Both the position numbers and the translations under genes were made by a program. The notes under the pieces are model-generated. The model had not been told where the DNA came from, made no database searches, and was given only the letters and a program-made list of their open reading frames with translations. Positions 29,636 through 38,093 of a stretch of DNA of 64,000 bases are shown in pieces. Within the stretch, counting starts at the first letter, position 1. Every line of letters starts with the position of its first letter. Origin of the DNA: a bacterium BRH_c32. Lineage in GTDB: Bacteria; Bacteroidota; Ignavibacteria; Ignavibacteriales; Melioribacteraceae. The stretch lies in the NCBI GenBank assembly GCA_001516025.1, contig LOEU01000036.1:62001-126000 (forward strand). The letters are read 5' to 3'.

Positions 29636-31138
29636 TTATTTTGTGATTATCATCTTCTTTGTGATACTAATCTCGTCTGTTTCTAAATTGTAAAAATATA
29701 CTCCCGTAGAAAGATTCTCTGCTTCAAAATGAATAGAGTGTCTTCCTGCACTTTTAGTACTATTTTCCAATTCTGCCACTTGGCTTCCAAGCAAGTTATA
29801 TAAAGTTATCCTTACCCTATTTTCATAGGGTAAAGAATACTCAATATTAGTATCGGGATTAAAAGGATTCGGGTAATTTTGCTTTAATTCAAACCCGTTC
29901 GGTATAGCTGAACCTCTTTCATCGACTTCGGATGTTGTATCATAAGGGAAAAAATATTCCAATGGTTCATCAATTAAAGCTCTCCAATTTCCCCACGAAT
30001 GCCCCTCGTTTACTTCTTTATATTTCAATTCATATCCTTTAGAATCAAATATTATTTTCATCCTTTGGGCGTCGGCTTGAGTATCATTAATAGTGCCCGT
30101 ACTCATATAGATTTTTAGTGGAAGTTTTGGATTCGTTTCAAAATAATTAAAGATGGTGTCTTTACTTGCCCAAAATGCCGGTGAATGAATACCGATTAAA
30201 CCAAAAACATTACTTTTCAAATAACCGAAATAAGCCGAATTTAATCCTCCAAGCGATGTTCCTAAAATTGCCCTAAAAGCAGGGTCGCTTTTTGTTTTAT
30301 ATAAACTATCAATTTTAGGGACTAATTCAGAGGCAACAAAATCAGCAAATTTTGCATTAATTATATATTGATCCATTCTTTTATTATTCAAAGTGGATGG
30401 ATCGCGGGGATCAATAAATACAGCAATTATGGGATTAATTTTCTTTTCTGCAATTAAATTATCGAGAACTATTATCATACTACCCAAACGATCATCTGAA
30501 TACTCATGCCCATCAGTAACATAAATTACGGGAAGATTCTTCATCGTTTCATAACCATTTGGTGTATAAACACGATATTGGAGATTATAAGCGAGATTTT
30601 TGCTTGTAATAATTTTATTCCCCGAGAAAATTCCACGTGGTGCGTTTGCGTTCCTTATCGTCTCAGAAGGATAAAGATATGAGGGCATTCTTAATTCTGA
30701 GTTTGGCCCGAACCCGCTCCATTGTTGAAGAGCATTATTAGGATCTAAGATCCAATTATTACCACTCAAAATTACCTTATAATCAAGCCTTGCATCGGGA
30801 GGGAAAATTGCTTCTGCAGTCCAAATATTGCTTATCCCCTTCTTTACACCTGAAAATTGTTTTGGGTTAGTCCCCCATCCGGTGAAATCTCCCGCCCAGT
30901 AAACAGAAGAAGCAACTCCATTATAGATAAAAAGTACTGAATCCTTTGATGTAAATGGAATTTTATTCATCATTTTAAGATTTGTAATTAAAGTTTGAGA
31001 GACGCTATCCCTCTTATGGGCATCGGTCATAGCGCCAATTGAATCCAATTTAGCTTCTAATTGGTTAATTGACTTAAAATATGATTGACTGGATATTTTA
31101 AAAGAAAAAATTAGTAGTATTAAAAAAACTTTTTTCAT
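29636..31138 (-). CDS. Secreted esterase with N-terminal CBM48-like domain and T9SS sorting domain
   Basis: 500 residues: signal peptide (VFLILLIFSFKISSQ), an immunoglobulin-like CBM48/E-set domain (VYWAGDFTGWGTNPKQF, about 65-155), then an enterochelin-esterase-like alpha/beta hydrolase. The nucleophile is Ser295 in ILGTSLGGLNSAY and the likely catalytic His380 is in EVNEGHSWGNWR. The last 80 residues are a T9SS type-A sorting domain (QNYPNPFNPDTNIEYSLP). It is therefore exported to the cell surface or medium; the ester substrate, perhaps a sugar ester, is not known. Monocistronic. Confidence 0.87.
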   Translation of the reverse strand: MKKVFLILLIFSFKISSQSYFKSINQLEAKLDSIGAMTDAHKRDSVSQTLITNLKMMNKIPFTSKDSVLFIYNGVASSVYWAGDFTGWGTNPKQFSGVKKGISNIWTAEAIFPPDARLDYKVILSGNNWILDPNNALQQWSGFGPNSELRMPSYLYPSETIRNANAPRGIFSGNKIITSKNLAYNLQYRVYTPNGYETMKNLPVIYVTDGHEYSDDRLGSMIIVLDNLIAEKKINPIIAVFIDPRDPSTLNNKRMDQYIINAKFADFVASELVPKIDSLYKTKSDPAFRAILGTSLGGLNSAYFGYLKSNVFGLIGIHSPAFWASKDTIFNYFETNPKLPLKIYMSTGTINDTQADAQRMKIIFDSKGYELKYKEVNEGHSWGNWRALIDEPLEYFFPYDTTSEVDERGSAIPNGFELKQNYPNPFNPDTNIEYSLPYENRVRITLYNLLGSQVAELENSTKSAGRHSIHFEAENLSTGVYFYNLETDEISITKKMIITK

Positions 31139-31167
31139 AATTTTATACTTGGGTTTTTTGTGTAATA

Positions 31168-31214
31168 AATTAGCGACAATTAGTTTTTATTGCTGTTGCA
31201 AATTAACGACATTT
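31168..31214 (+). promoter_or_regulatory. Direct repeat upstream of a sigma54 promoter, candidate activator sites
   Basis: AATTAGCGACAATT (31168-31181) and AATTAACGACATTT (31201-31214) match at 11 of 14 bases and are 33 bp apart, about three helical turns, on the same DNA face. They lie 40-85 bp upstream of the -24/-12 site. That fits the binding sites of an enhancer-binding activator; the activator itself is not in view. Confidence 0.4.
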
Positions 31215-31250
31215 TAAGCTATATGTTATGAAAACTCCCACCAAACAGGA

Positions 31251-31265
31251 TGGCACGTCCTTTGA
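31251..31265 (+). promoter_or_regulatory. Sigma54 (RpoN) -24/-12 promoter of the beta-barrel gene
   Basis: TGGCACGTCCTTTGA matches the sigma54 consensus TGGCACG-N4-TTGC at every fixed base but the last. It lies 65 bp upstream of the outer-membrane beta-barrel start codon, in the same orientation, in an otherwise gene-free region. Confidence 0.7.
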
Positions 31266-31329
31266 TTATTAATTAATAGTTTTACAAAAAACAAAACACA
31301 ATCACAACATTACTCAATTTGGAGGAATA

Positions 31330-31869
31330 ATGAAAAAAGTAGTTTACTTATTCGCAACCTTAGTATTATTTGCGGGCATTAGTTTGAATGCACAATCAAA
31401 AATATCTTTTAATGGTGGTGCTAATCTCGCTTTACCTATGGGATCATTTGCTGATGTAGCCGGTTTCGGTTTTGGCGCATCTGTTGGTGGTGAAATGCCT
31501 TTAGCTGACAAAATTACAGGTACAGCATCTGTTGGTTATTTAATGTTTGGAGAAAAAGAATTAGGCGCTCCGGGCTTCTCTGTTAAATCATCTTTTTCCG
31601 CTATTCCAATTTTAGTTGGTTCAAAATATGCTCTTGGCGATAAATTTTATGGCGCTGCTGAGGTTGGTTTCCATCTATTTAGCAGTAAAGTTACGTCGGA
31701 AGTTACTTTTTTTGGTACAACTACTACCTCTGAAGGAACTGCTAACACCACAGATTTCACAATTGGTGTAGGTGGCGGTTACATGTTTGGTAAATTTGAT
31801 GTAAGTGCTAAATATTATTTAGTAAGCGATGCTAATTACCTTGGTGTAAGAGTAGCTTATCATTTCTAA
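31330..31869 (+). CDS. Outer-membrane beta-barrel protein (small porin-like)
   Basis: 179 residues: signal peptide (VVYLFATLVLFAGISLNAQ) followed by alternating Gly-rich amphipathic strands (GFGFGASVGGEMPLADKITGTASVGYLMFG) and a terminal aromatic residue (VRVAYHF), as in eight-strand barrels of the OmpX/OmpW size. Its role is unknown. GGAGG at 31321-31325 gives strong translation, a sigma54 promoter drives it and a canonical terminator closes it, so it is a single-gene, probably highly and conditionally expressed unit. Confidence 0.88.
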   Translation: MKKVVYLFATLVLFAGISLNAQSKISFNGGANLALPMGSFADVAGFGFGASVGGEMPLADKITGTASVGYLMFGEKELGAPGFSVKSSFSAIPILVGSKYALGDKFYGAAEVGFHLFSSKVTSEVTFFGTTTTSEGTANTTDFTIGVGGGYMFGKFDVSAKYYLVSDANYLGVRVAYHF

Positions 31870-31932
31870 AAAGTGATTATGAAGATCAAATTTTGTTGAA
31901 ACACAAAAAATTTTCACAAAAGCAACACTCCG

Positions 31933-31962
31933 AAAAAGCTGCCCTTAAGAGCAGCTTTTTTT
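31933..31962 (+). terminator. Rho-independent terminator of the beta-barrel gene
   Basis: AAAAAGCTGC (31933-31942) and GCAGCTTTTT (31951-31960) form a perfect 10-bp stem with an 8-nt loop, running into T residues to 31962. It lies 64 bp after the stop codon. Confidence 0.92.
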
Positions 31963-32117
31963 ATGAGCCCAACGAAGAATAGAGTTAATCTGTAATATAA
32001 TTTTAACTTCTTCATAGAATTGTATATTTGCTTTATAACCTTTATATGTCATATTATTCATGTGTTACTAATCAAGATAAATCAACTATTTTTATTGAAA
32101 TTTCTTTCTTTTATTTT

Positions 32118-32954
32118 CTAAAGTTTCTCATACACTCTTACGTACTCCACTTCCATTCTTTGTGGGAAGATAGTATTATCAATACCCTTTGAACCGCCCC
32201 AATCTCCGCCAATAGCCACATTCAATATCAAATGAAACGCTTTATCAAAGGGCCAGTATTGCCATCCATTTCCTTCGTTCTCACATTTGAAATATAATTT
32301 ATCATCCACAGAAGCCGTCATCTTATCAGCATCCCACTCTAATATATAAGTGTGAAATTCTTCAGATGCTTTCGGCACTGTTATCGTTGCGGTTTTTTGT
32401 GTATTAATTCTCCAATAATATTTTAATGAATGAGCCGAAGCGTGAACTACATTCTGATCGTAACCAACATGTTCCATAATATCAATTTCACCATTATCGG
32501 GCCAGCCTCCCCCTCCATAATTCCACACCGTCGGAAGCATCCATATTGCCGGCCAGGTACCTCGACCTTTAGGGAGTTTGGCTCTTATTTCGAATCTTCC
32601 GTATTTCCAATCGCCCTTTCCTTTTGTAACCAAACGAGCAGATGTGTATGACTTACCTTCAAAAATTTCGCCGTGTGCTTCGATTATTAATTTACCATCT
32701 TCCACGCGCGCATTTTTTTCTCTGAAAGAAGTATAGTATTGAAGTTCGTTATTACCCCAACCGCTTCCTCCTATATCATAACCCCATTTTTTAATGTCCG
32801 GTAATCCATTTACATTGAATTCATCGTTCCACACTAACTTGTATCCAGCAATGTTTAGATTTGATTCTGCGGGATTATTATTATCCTGGGAAGAACAACT
32901 GCTTGTAAATACTATTATGAATAAAAATAAAAACAATTGAATTATTTTTTTCAT
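32118..32954 (-). CDS. Secreted GH16 beta-glucanase lipoprotein (laminarinase-like)
   Basis: 278 residues with a lipobox (FTSSC, Cys20). The GH16 catalytic motif GEIDIMEHVG gives nucleophile Glu156, assisting Asp158 and acid/base Glu161, and aromatic subsite residues are conserved (WPAIWMLP, HLILNVAIGGDWGG). Enzymes of this type cut beta-1,3- or mixed-linkage glucans. It is probably tethered to the outer membrane. It follows the desaturase gene by 17 bp on the same strand. Confidence 0.92.
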   Translation of the reverse strand: MKKIIQLFLFLFIIVFTSSCSSQDNNNPAESNLNIAGYKLVWNDEFNVNGLPDIKKWGYDIGGSGWGNNELQYYTSFREKNARVEDGKLIIEAHGEIFEGKSYTSARLVTKGKGDWKYGRFEIRAKLPKGRGTWPAIWMLPTVWNYGGGGWPDNGEIDIMEHVGYDQNVVHASAHSLKYYWRINTQKTATITVPKASEEFHTYILEWDADKMTASVDDKLYFKCENEGNGWQYWPFDKAFHLILNVAIGGDWGGSKGIDNTIFPQRMEVEYVRVYEKL

Positions 32955-32971
32955 TCTCTATTTCTCCTTAA

Positions 32972-33916
32972 TTATTTATCGTATCTTACCATTCTTGAGT
33001 ATAATGATAAATTCGAATCGGTTAAAAATCTCCACAGCAATTTAGACCAAGATTTGTGTGAAATCAAATTATCATAGTGTTCAGGTGCTTTTCTTTTTAG
33101 TTCAGGGAGTTTATTCCATGGAATTGACGGAAAATCGTGATGTTCATTATGAAACCCCACATTTAACGCAGGCACATTCAAAAATCCATAATAACTATAT
33201 GTTTCCTGCGGCGGATATGTAAGATAATGTTCTTGAATCCATCGTGCACCAAGCGGATGCAGCCCGATCGAAAACATAAACGAAAAGAGTAAATAAAGAA
33301 ATGATGTCCAACCCATGAAGTAGATAACTAAGAAATCAACTCCGAAAACGACAATCCAATTGACGAACGTCCATCCGCTTGCGAAATTAATTTTAAGACG
33401 CGGGGGGCGGAGCGCTTGAAAGACAGGGAATAAAAATAGCCAAGTAGCTTTTCCTATAAAGGAATGACCGATCAATCGTGCCTCCCAATGGCTTGCAAGA
33501 TCGGCATCATAATAGTAATCCCCTTGATGAGAATGATGTTTCAAGTGATATGTCCTGAAGGATATCGCTGATGGAAGAGTGTTTGGAATATCGGTAATAA
33601 TGCTTAGTATCATATTTCCTACGCGACTTTTAACTATTAGATTATGACATGCTTCATGAATAAGCACGTAAAGGCTATGATTTGCAAAAGCACCGATAAT
33701 AAAAGCAACTATCGGAGCTATCCACCAGGAAAGACCAGATAAAAGAACTGCAATAGTTAATTGCAAAGCCACGACAAAAATTATAATTACTGCGCTGAAA
33801 GGATTTCTTGAAATTAATTCTCTTACTTCAGGGTGTGACTTTAGAATTGCCCTCGTTCTTTCTTTATGGGGTTCTGGTGAATTAGAAAAGGCAAACCCAT
33901 TTTTCACTTTTTCCAT
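32972..33916 (-). CDS. Membrane fatty-acid/sphingolipid desaturase (DES1-like)
   Basis: 314 residues with the three His boxes of membrane di-iron desaturases: HEACHN at 87, HLKHHSHQGD at 124 and HNEHHDFPSIPW near 256. The N-terminal segment (HKERTRAILKSHPEVRELI) and the last His box resemble eukaryotic sphingolipid delta-4 desaturases more than bacterial acyl-lipid desaturases. It is thus a candidate for modifying a sphingolipid or another long-chain lipid; the substrate is inferred. It is oxygen-dependent chemistry. Likely cotranscribed with the GH16 gene. Confidence 0.85.
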   Translation of the reverse strand: MEKVKNGFAFSNSPEPHKERTRAILKSHPEVRELISRNPFSAVIIIFVVALQLTIAVLLSGLSWWIAPIVAFIIGAFANHSLYVLIHEACHNLIVKSRVGNMILSIITDIPNTLPSAISFRTYHLKHHSHQGDYYYDADLASHWEARLIGHSFIGKATWLFLFPVFQALRPPRLKINFASGWTFVNWIVVFGVDFLVIYFMGWTSFLYLLFSFMFSIGLHPLGARWIQEHYLTYPPQETYSYYGFLNVPALNVGFHNEHHDFPSIPWNKLPELKRKAPEHYDNLISHKSWSKLLWRFLTDSNLSLYSRMVRYDK

Positions 33917-34064
33917 ATTTTCTCGCCTTTATTTAGATCATATATAATATTATCCATTAATGTAAACATTCAATATTATTTAATCAATTTTGAATAAATG
34001 AAAAAAAATACTTGCTGTATCAGGAAATTATTTATATCATAAGAATTAATATATTGGGAGAGTA

Positions 34065-34448
34065 ATGGGTACACAGCAATTACTATTAATTATATTATCT
34101 ACGATTGCAGTTGGGCTGATGATAGCAGTAGGAATTAATATTTATACTGAATATTCCACGGAATCAAGCCGCAATGAGATTGTATCTCAATTACAAAACT
34201 TATGCGTAATGGCACAGATGCATTATAAAAAACCATCCGAGACTGGCGGTGGAGGAGGAAGTTTCTCCGGATTTATTCTACCTCAACAGTATAAAAAAAC
34301 AGACTATGGTACTTTTTCGGCAAACGTTAAAGATAATCAAATCAAATTTACAGGCAAGGGTGACTATATAGGAAAAAATGGCAAAACTCAAATTCGCGCT
34401 GTTGCTACTATTAATTCTAATGGTTTTTCAATAAAAATAAATAACTGA
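34065..34448 (+). CDS. Pilin-like single-helix protein
   Basis: 127 residues. The N-terminus (MGTQQLLLIILSTIAVGLMIAVGI) is a hydrophobic helix placed as in mature type IV pilins, with no preceding cleavable leader. A polar helix, a Gly-rich loop (ETGGGGGSFSGF) and a small beta domain follow. It resembles short pseudopilin-like proteins found in Ignavibacteria. No pilus assembly gene is adjacent; instead a sigma factor starts 2 nt after its stop. Function unknown. GGGAG before the ATG supports the start. Confidence 0.65.
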   Translation: MGTQQLLLIILSTIAVGLMIAVGINIYTEYSTESSRNEIVSQLQNLCVMAQMHYKKPSETGGGGGSFSGFILPQQYKKTDYGTFSANVKDNQIKFTGKGDYIGKNGKTQIRAVATINSNGFSIKINN

Positions 34449-34449
34449 T

Positions 34450-34950
34450 ATGTCAAACCAAAACACTAACTATATCAATTATTTAATTGACCTCGCTAAG
34501 ACGGGTGCAAGAAGATCGTATTTGGACCTCTGCGAAATAACTATACGAAATATATATACGCTTTGTTTTCGATTAACTCTATCAGAAAAGGATGCTTCAG
34601 AGATTACAAAGAATATTTTTTCTAATGTTTGGGAGACAATTAATAATTACAATCCGGAAGAAACCTTTTCGGTTTGGCTCAAGAATATAGCGGTTAGAGA
34701 TATACTAGTTTTTCTCCATTCCAGACCATCAATTTATGAATTTGATAAACAGCATTCCCTTTATAACGATCTTGACGAATTTGCTATTGCATCTTTAGAA
34801 AAAGATGAGCGCATTGTATTCATTCTTCACGATCTTGAGGGGTATTCTTATAAAGAGATCTCCACATTTTTCTTCGATAAAAACATTGATGAAGTAATAT
34901 CTATTATTATTGATGCGAGACAAAAATTGATAAAGGCAGTAATCCTATGA
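34450..34950 (+). CDS. Divergent ECF sigma factor-like protein
   Basis: 166 residues. Region 2 is recognisable (YTLCFRLTLSEKDASEITKNIFSNVWETINNY) and region 4 starts normally (KDERIVFILHDLEGYSYKEISTFFF). The recognition helix, however, reads DEVISIIIDARQKLIK: the usual basic residues of TVKSRLHRAR are mostly gone, so -35 binding may be altered or lost. It overlaps the FecR/anti-sigma gene by 4 nt and follows the pilin-like gene by one base. Confidence 0.78.
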   Translation: MSNQNTNYINYLIDLAKTGARRSYLDLCEITIRNIYTLCFRLTLSEKDASEITKNIFSNVWETINNYNPEETFSVWLKNIAVRDILVFLHSRPSIYEFDKQHSLYNDLDEFAIASLEKDERIVFILHDLEGYSYKEISTFFFDKNIDEVISIIIDARQKLIKAVIL

Positions 34951-36170
34951 ATTGCGAGGAAGTAAAAATTGGCTTAAATCATTTTTTTGATGAATCACTT
35001 GATGATAATACACAAGCGGAAATTGACGAGCATATTAGAAAATGCCCCCATTGTTATGAAGAATATAAAAAACTTAGAAAGCTTTTTAGTAAACTAAAAG
35101 ATCTACAATTAAGTATTGATCCGCCCGCTACTATTATTGAAGAGATTAATAAGAATCTTCATTCTAAAGCCGTAAAAGAAAAAGCTCCTAATGAAGCAGA
35201 ATCCGAAATCGATAGATTAAAAAGAATTAATAAAGAAAAATTAAAACAAGAACAACTACTTAAAACATACAGATTAGAAGCCAGAAAAAATTTACTGAAT
35301 GATAAAAAAGGTTATTCCACTATTTACTATAACACCTCAAATGTTCAAAAGCGGAATAAATTTTTAATCTATTTTTTTGCATTTATTATTTTGGTAATGG
35401 GAATTGGATACGGTTATTATCAGTATCAACGTGATAATTCACCTTGGAAAATTAAGACCGAAACAGGTACTTATCTTATCAATAATAAAGAATCCGCATC
35501 GACAAAATTAGAAGTAAATAATTCACTAAAAACAGAGAATGATTCCAGGGTTATTATCAACGTACCTCGCACAGGAACAATAAGAGTAGAACCAAATTCA
35601 TCTATTCAATTATTAACTGCTAAGAGCGGCGATAATGTTATCTCTTTCATATCGGGCTCATTAAAAATTGTTACTAATGCAGATTTACCAGACTTCAAAA
35701 TCAAATTTACAAATTTTGACCTGATTGATTATGGTGCTTCATATTCTGTTGGTTTTGATCCTCTTAATAATATTGATCTCGTTGTGGAATTTGGTTATGT
35801 AGGGATCCGGAAAGCAGATTCGGAAATATTTATTAATGAAAAATATTCGTGCAAAATTATTAATAGAAAAATCATTTCAACACCATTTAGAACTGATGCA
35901 CCCGGAGAATTTATTGACTTAGTTCTAAGTTATGAAAATACAAAGAATACCGCTGAATTATTAGATAAAATCACAAGTAAAGCCAGAGAGGAAGACGCAC
36001 TTACTTTATTAGAACTATTAAAGAAAGCGTCTGCCGTGGATCGGCAAATTCTTTTTCAATCAATAAGTAATTTCTTTCCACCTCCAATCGGAGTTACAAG
36101 AACCGGGATAATGCGACTCGATCCCGACATGCTTCAAATGTGGTGGGAAGAGATCGAGTGGCAAATTTAA
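34947..36170 (+). CDS. Membrane anti-sigma factor with zinc finger and FecR domain
   Basis: 407 residues. The N-terminal HC2 zinc finger (IDEHIRKCPHCYEEY) binds the sigma factor. A charged coiled linker and a membrane helix near 140-160 (FLIYFFAFIILVMGIGYGYY) follow, then a periplasmic FecR-like beta domain (FISGSLKIVTNADLPDFKIKFTNFDLIDYGASYSV). It would hold the adjacent sigma factor at the membrane until a periplasmic signal arrives. Its stop overlaps the end of the convergent SnoaL-like gene by 4 nt. Confidence 0.85.
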   Translation: MNCEEVKIGLNHFFDESLDDNTQAEIDEHIRKCPHCYEEYKKLRKLFSKLKDLQLSIDPPATIIEEINKNLHSKAVKEKAPNEAESEIDRLKRINKEKLKQEQLLKTYRLEARKNLLNDKKGYSTIYYNTSNVQKRNKFLIYFFAFIILVMGIGYGYYQYQRDNSPWKIKTETGTYLINNKESASTKLEVNNSLKTENDSRVIINVPRTGTIRVEPNSSIQLLTAKSGDNVISFISGSLKIVTNADLPDFKIKFTNFDLIDYGASYSVGFDPLNNIDLVVEFGYVGIRKADSEIFINEKYSCKIINRKIISTPFRTDAPGEFIDLVLSYENTKNTAELLDKITSKAREEDALTLLELLKKASAVDRQILFQSISNFFPPPIGVTRTGIMRLDPDMLQMWWEEIEWQI

Positions 36171-36667
36171 TTTTTATCTGTATATGTAAAAGTAGGAAAG
36201 CTCATGCTTCTCGCTATTTTCCAAGTCCCTTCTCTATGTTTCTTTAAAATGTATAAAGATCTTTCGGAATAAACCGTACTCGGAAGATCTGATCCGTCAT
36301 ATTTCATTTCAAATACCGATCGTGTAGTAACGGATGCTAATTCGCCCGATACGTCCACTTGTTCAATATTTATTTTCCATTTTCCACCCGGATACTGAGA
36401 CATGTAATTACTAATCTCTTTTTCAAAATTTTCTAATCCTACTAGATCATTTTCTTCGGGAGTAATTCTTACATAAGATTCATCAAATATATTTGAAAGT
36501 GCGTCGGGATTGCCTGCATTATAAGATTCTGCATAACTTTCAATTTTTTTTCTTACTTCATTTTCGTCTACATTTGAATTTATTTTTCTTTCATATTCCG
36601 GCACTTCTTTAGTACAGCCACTTACTAATAGCATCAAAACAATCAGAGAAAAAAATTTGGTTTTCAT
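36167..36667 (-). CDS. SnoaL/DUF4440-like lipoprotein
   Basis: 166 residues with a lipobox (LMLLVSGC). The mature part is an NTF2-like alpha+beta cone: a helix with ESYAESYNAGNPDALSNIFDESYVRITP, then beta strands ending in GTWKIARSMSF. Such folds bind or transform small molecules, but no catalytic set can be assigned. It is divergent from the serine hydrolase gene, 63 bp away. Confidence 0.75.
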   Translation of the reverse strand: MKTKFFSLIVLMLLVSGCTKEVPEYERKINSNVDENEVRKKIESYAESYNAGNPDALSNIFDESYVRITPEENDLVGLENFEKEISNYMSQYPGGKWKINIEQVDVSGELASVTTRSVFEMKYDGSDLPSTVYSERSLYILKKHREGTWKIARSMSFPTFTYTDKN

Positions 36668-36730
36668 TAAGATTTCCTTAAATATATATTAATGTTCTTA
36701 ATATAATCATTTATTGAAAAAAGAATTATT

Positions 36731-37843
36731 ATGAAGAAAAAAAAATTATCGTTATTAGTTTTATTGATAAGCCTATTTCCGTATTGGAGCTGTTCGGAGA
36801 GGGGCTTGCCGGGAGATCCACCTGCAATTGATAATTTCCCGTTTATTGTCTCTTCTCCCGAATCGGAAAATATAGACGGAAACAAACTTAATGAGCTTGA
36901 CACTAAAATTAGTGCCGGTTTTTATAGCGAAATTCATAGTCTCTTAATTATAAGGAACGGTTCACTTGTTTTTGAAAAATATTATAAAGGTTATTCGCGT
37001 GAGATTCCGCATAATATCTTTTCTGTAACCAAAAGCATAACATCACTTTTAATTGGTTCAGCTCTATACGAAGGAAAAATCAAATCCATAGACGAAAAAA
37101 TTCTTGCTTCATTCTCCGATCAGGTACCGATACTTAATCTTGATGATAGAAAAATGGCAATCACAATAAAGAATTTACTAACAATGACATCCGGAATAAA
37201 GTGGACAGAATTTAATGATTCCTATTCTAACCCGACAAGCGATTTATTCGGATTATCTCTGGCAGAAGATTGGATTAAATTTATGCTTGATAAACCAATG
37301 GCAGCAGTCCCGGGCACAGTTTTTAATTATAATAGCGGAAACACTATTCTCCTTTCGGGGATTATTAAAAACGCAGTAGGAAAAGAAACAGCTATTTATG
37401 GGGCAGAAAAACTTTTCCAACCATTAAATATTCTTAGTTACGAATGGCAAACAGGCTCAAAAAATCTTACCAATACGGGTTGGGGTTTAGTAATGCGTCC
37501 AATTGATATGGCAATTATCGGTGATCTTATGCTTGGTAAAGGATTATATAAAGGAAAAAGAATTATCTCCGAGGAATGGATTAATCAATCTACGGCAAAG
37601 ATAATTACCATCGATTCCGGAAGCGAATATGCCATGGGTTGGTGGCGCTTAGGAAGCAATTGGAGCAATAGATTTAGTGATAACGATATCTATTATGCGT
37701 CCGGTTTTGCTGGACAATATATCCTTATAATCCCACATCTGAATATGATAATTGTATCTACAGCGGGCAATTTCACAACTCAAAATAGATTTTTCGATGC
37801 TTTTAGAGATTATATTCTTCCATCAATCAAAAACCTTAATTAG
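36731..37843 (+). CDS. Beta-lactamase-fold serine hydrolase (class C/EstB-like), secreted
   Basis: 370 residues: signal sequence ending near Cys21 (LFPYWSC, imperfect lipobox), then a class-C beta-lactamase fold. The catalytic SxxK is SVTK (Ser98, Lys101) and the Tyr motif is FNYNSGN (Tyr200). A C-terminal YYASGFAGQYILIIP segment sits where the KTG-like motif is found. Members are esterases, D-aminopeptidases or peptidases; antibiotic resistance is not implied. Monocistronic, ending 60 bp before the structured RNA. Confidence 0.87.
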   Translation: MKKKKLSLLVLLISLFPYWSCSERGLPGDPPAIDNFPFIVSSPESENIDGNKLNELDTKISAGFYSEIHSLLIIRNGSLVFEKYYKGYSREIPHNIFSVTKSITSLLIGSALYEGKIKSIDEKILASFSDQVPILNLDDRKMAITIKNLLTMTSGIKWTEFNDSYSNPTSDLFGLSLAEDWIKFMLDKPMAAVPGTVFNYNSGNTILLSGIIKNAVGKETAIYGAEKLFQPLNILSYEWQTGSKNLTNTGWGLVMRPIDMAIIGDLMLGKGLYKGKRIISEEWINQSTAKIITIDSGSEYAMGWWRLGSNWSNRFSDNDIYYASGFAGQYILIIPHLNMIIVSTAGNFTTQNRFFDAFRDYILPSIKNLN

Positions 37844-37865
37844 CAAATAAGTGCAAAATTTTTGG

Positions 37866-37897
37866 TATTGGTTTTTTTGTAAATATTTTTAAGTTTG
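37866..37897 (+). promoter_or_regulatory. FCB-type promoter candidate of the structured RNA
   Basis: TATTG at 37866-37870 and TAAGTTTG at 37890-37897 are separated by 19 nt and match the -33 TTG/-7 TAnnTTTG pattern known from Bacteroidetes. Initiation about 5 nt downstream would place the first base at the foot of the RNA's closing stem. Confidence 0.5.
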
Positions 37898-37902
37898 CAA
37901 TT

Positions 37903-38006
37903 GCGTTGCAGTGTCGATAAGACTAAGTGTGATTTTTATTCACTAAATAAAAATAGGAAAGGGTTTTCCGCCTTATCACTTCGGTGAGCTGCAGCGCATT
38001 TTTTTT
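37903..38006 (+). ncRNA. Structured RNA with closing stem and U-tract, upstream of sbtA-like operon
   Basis: A 9-bp closing stem pairs 37903-37911 with 37989-37997 and is followed by eight U residues. Inside lie P2 (37916-37921 with 37972-37977), an A/U hairpin (37932-37940 with 37946-37954), a 5-bp hairpin (37956-37960 with 37965-37969) and a UUCG-capped hairpin at 37977-37986. A rival hairpin, TGCAA/TTGCA at 37896-37910, would break the closing stem. It is either a small RNA of about 104 nt or a transcription-terminating leader. It matches no riboswitch class I can recall. The stretch 37998-38093 has no other feature. Confidence 0.6.
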
Positions 38007-38093
38007 CTCATCAAAAATAAGACGTTGTGAGTTTTGCATCCAACCAACCTTTCATATTATATTATGGGTCTAAACAACTGAAAAAATACATAT

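Noticed and set aside
36667-36903. 78-codon minus-strand open frame upstream of the SnoaL-like gene
   Set aside because: Most of it lies opposite the signal-peptide region of the serine hydrolase gene, which has clear catalytic motifs.
37903-37997. Structured RNA considered as SRP RNA, 6S RNA or a c-di-AMP riboswitch
   Set aside because: It lacks the SRP GGAA-loop/AGCAG motif, is too short for 6S RNA and shows none of the ydaO consensus sequences I recall.
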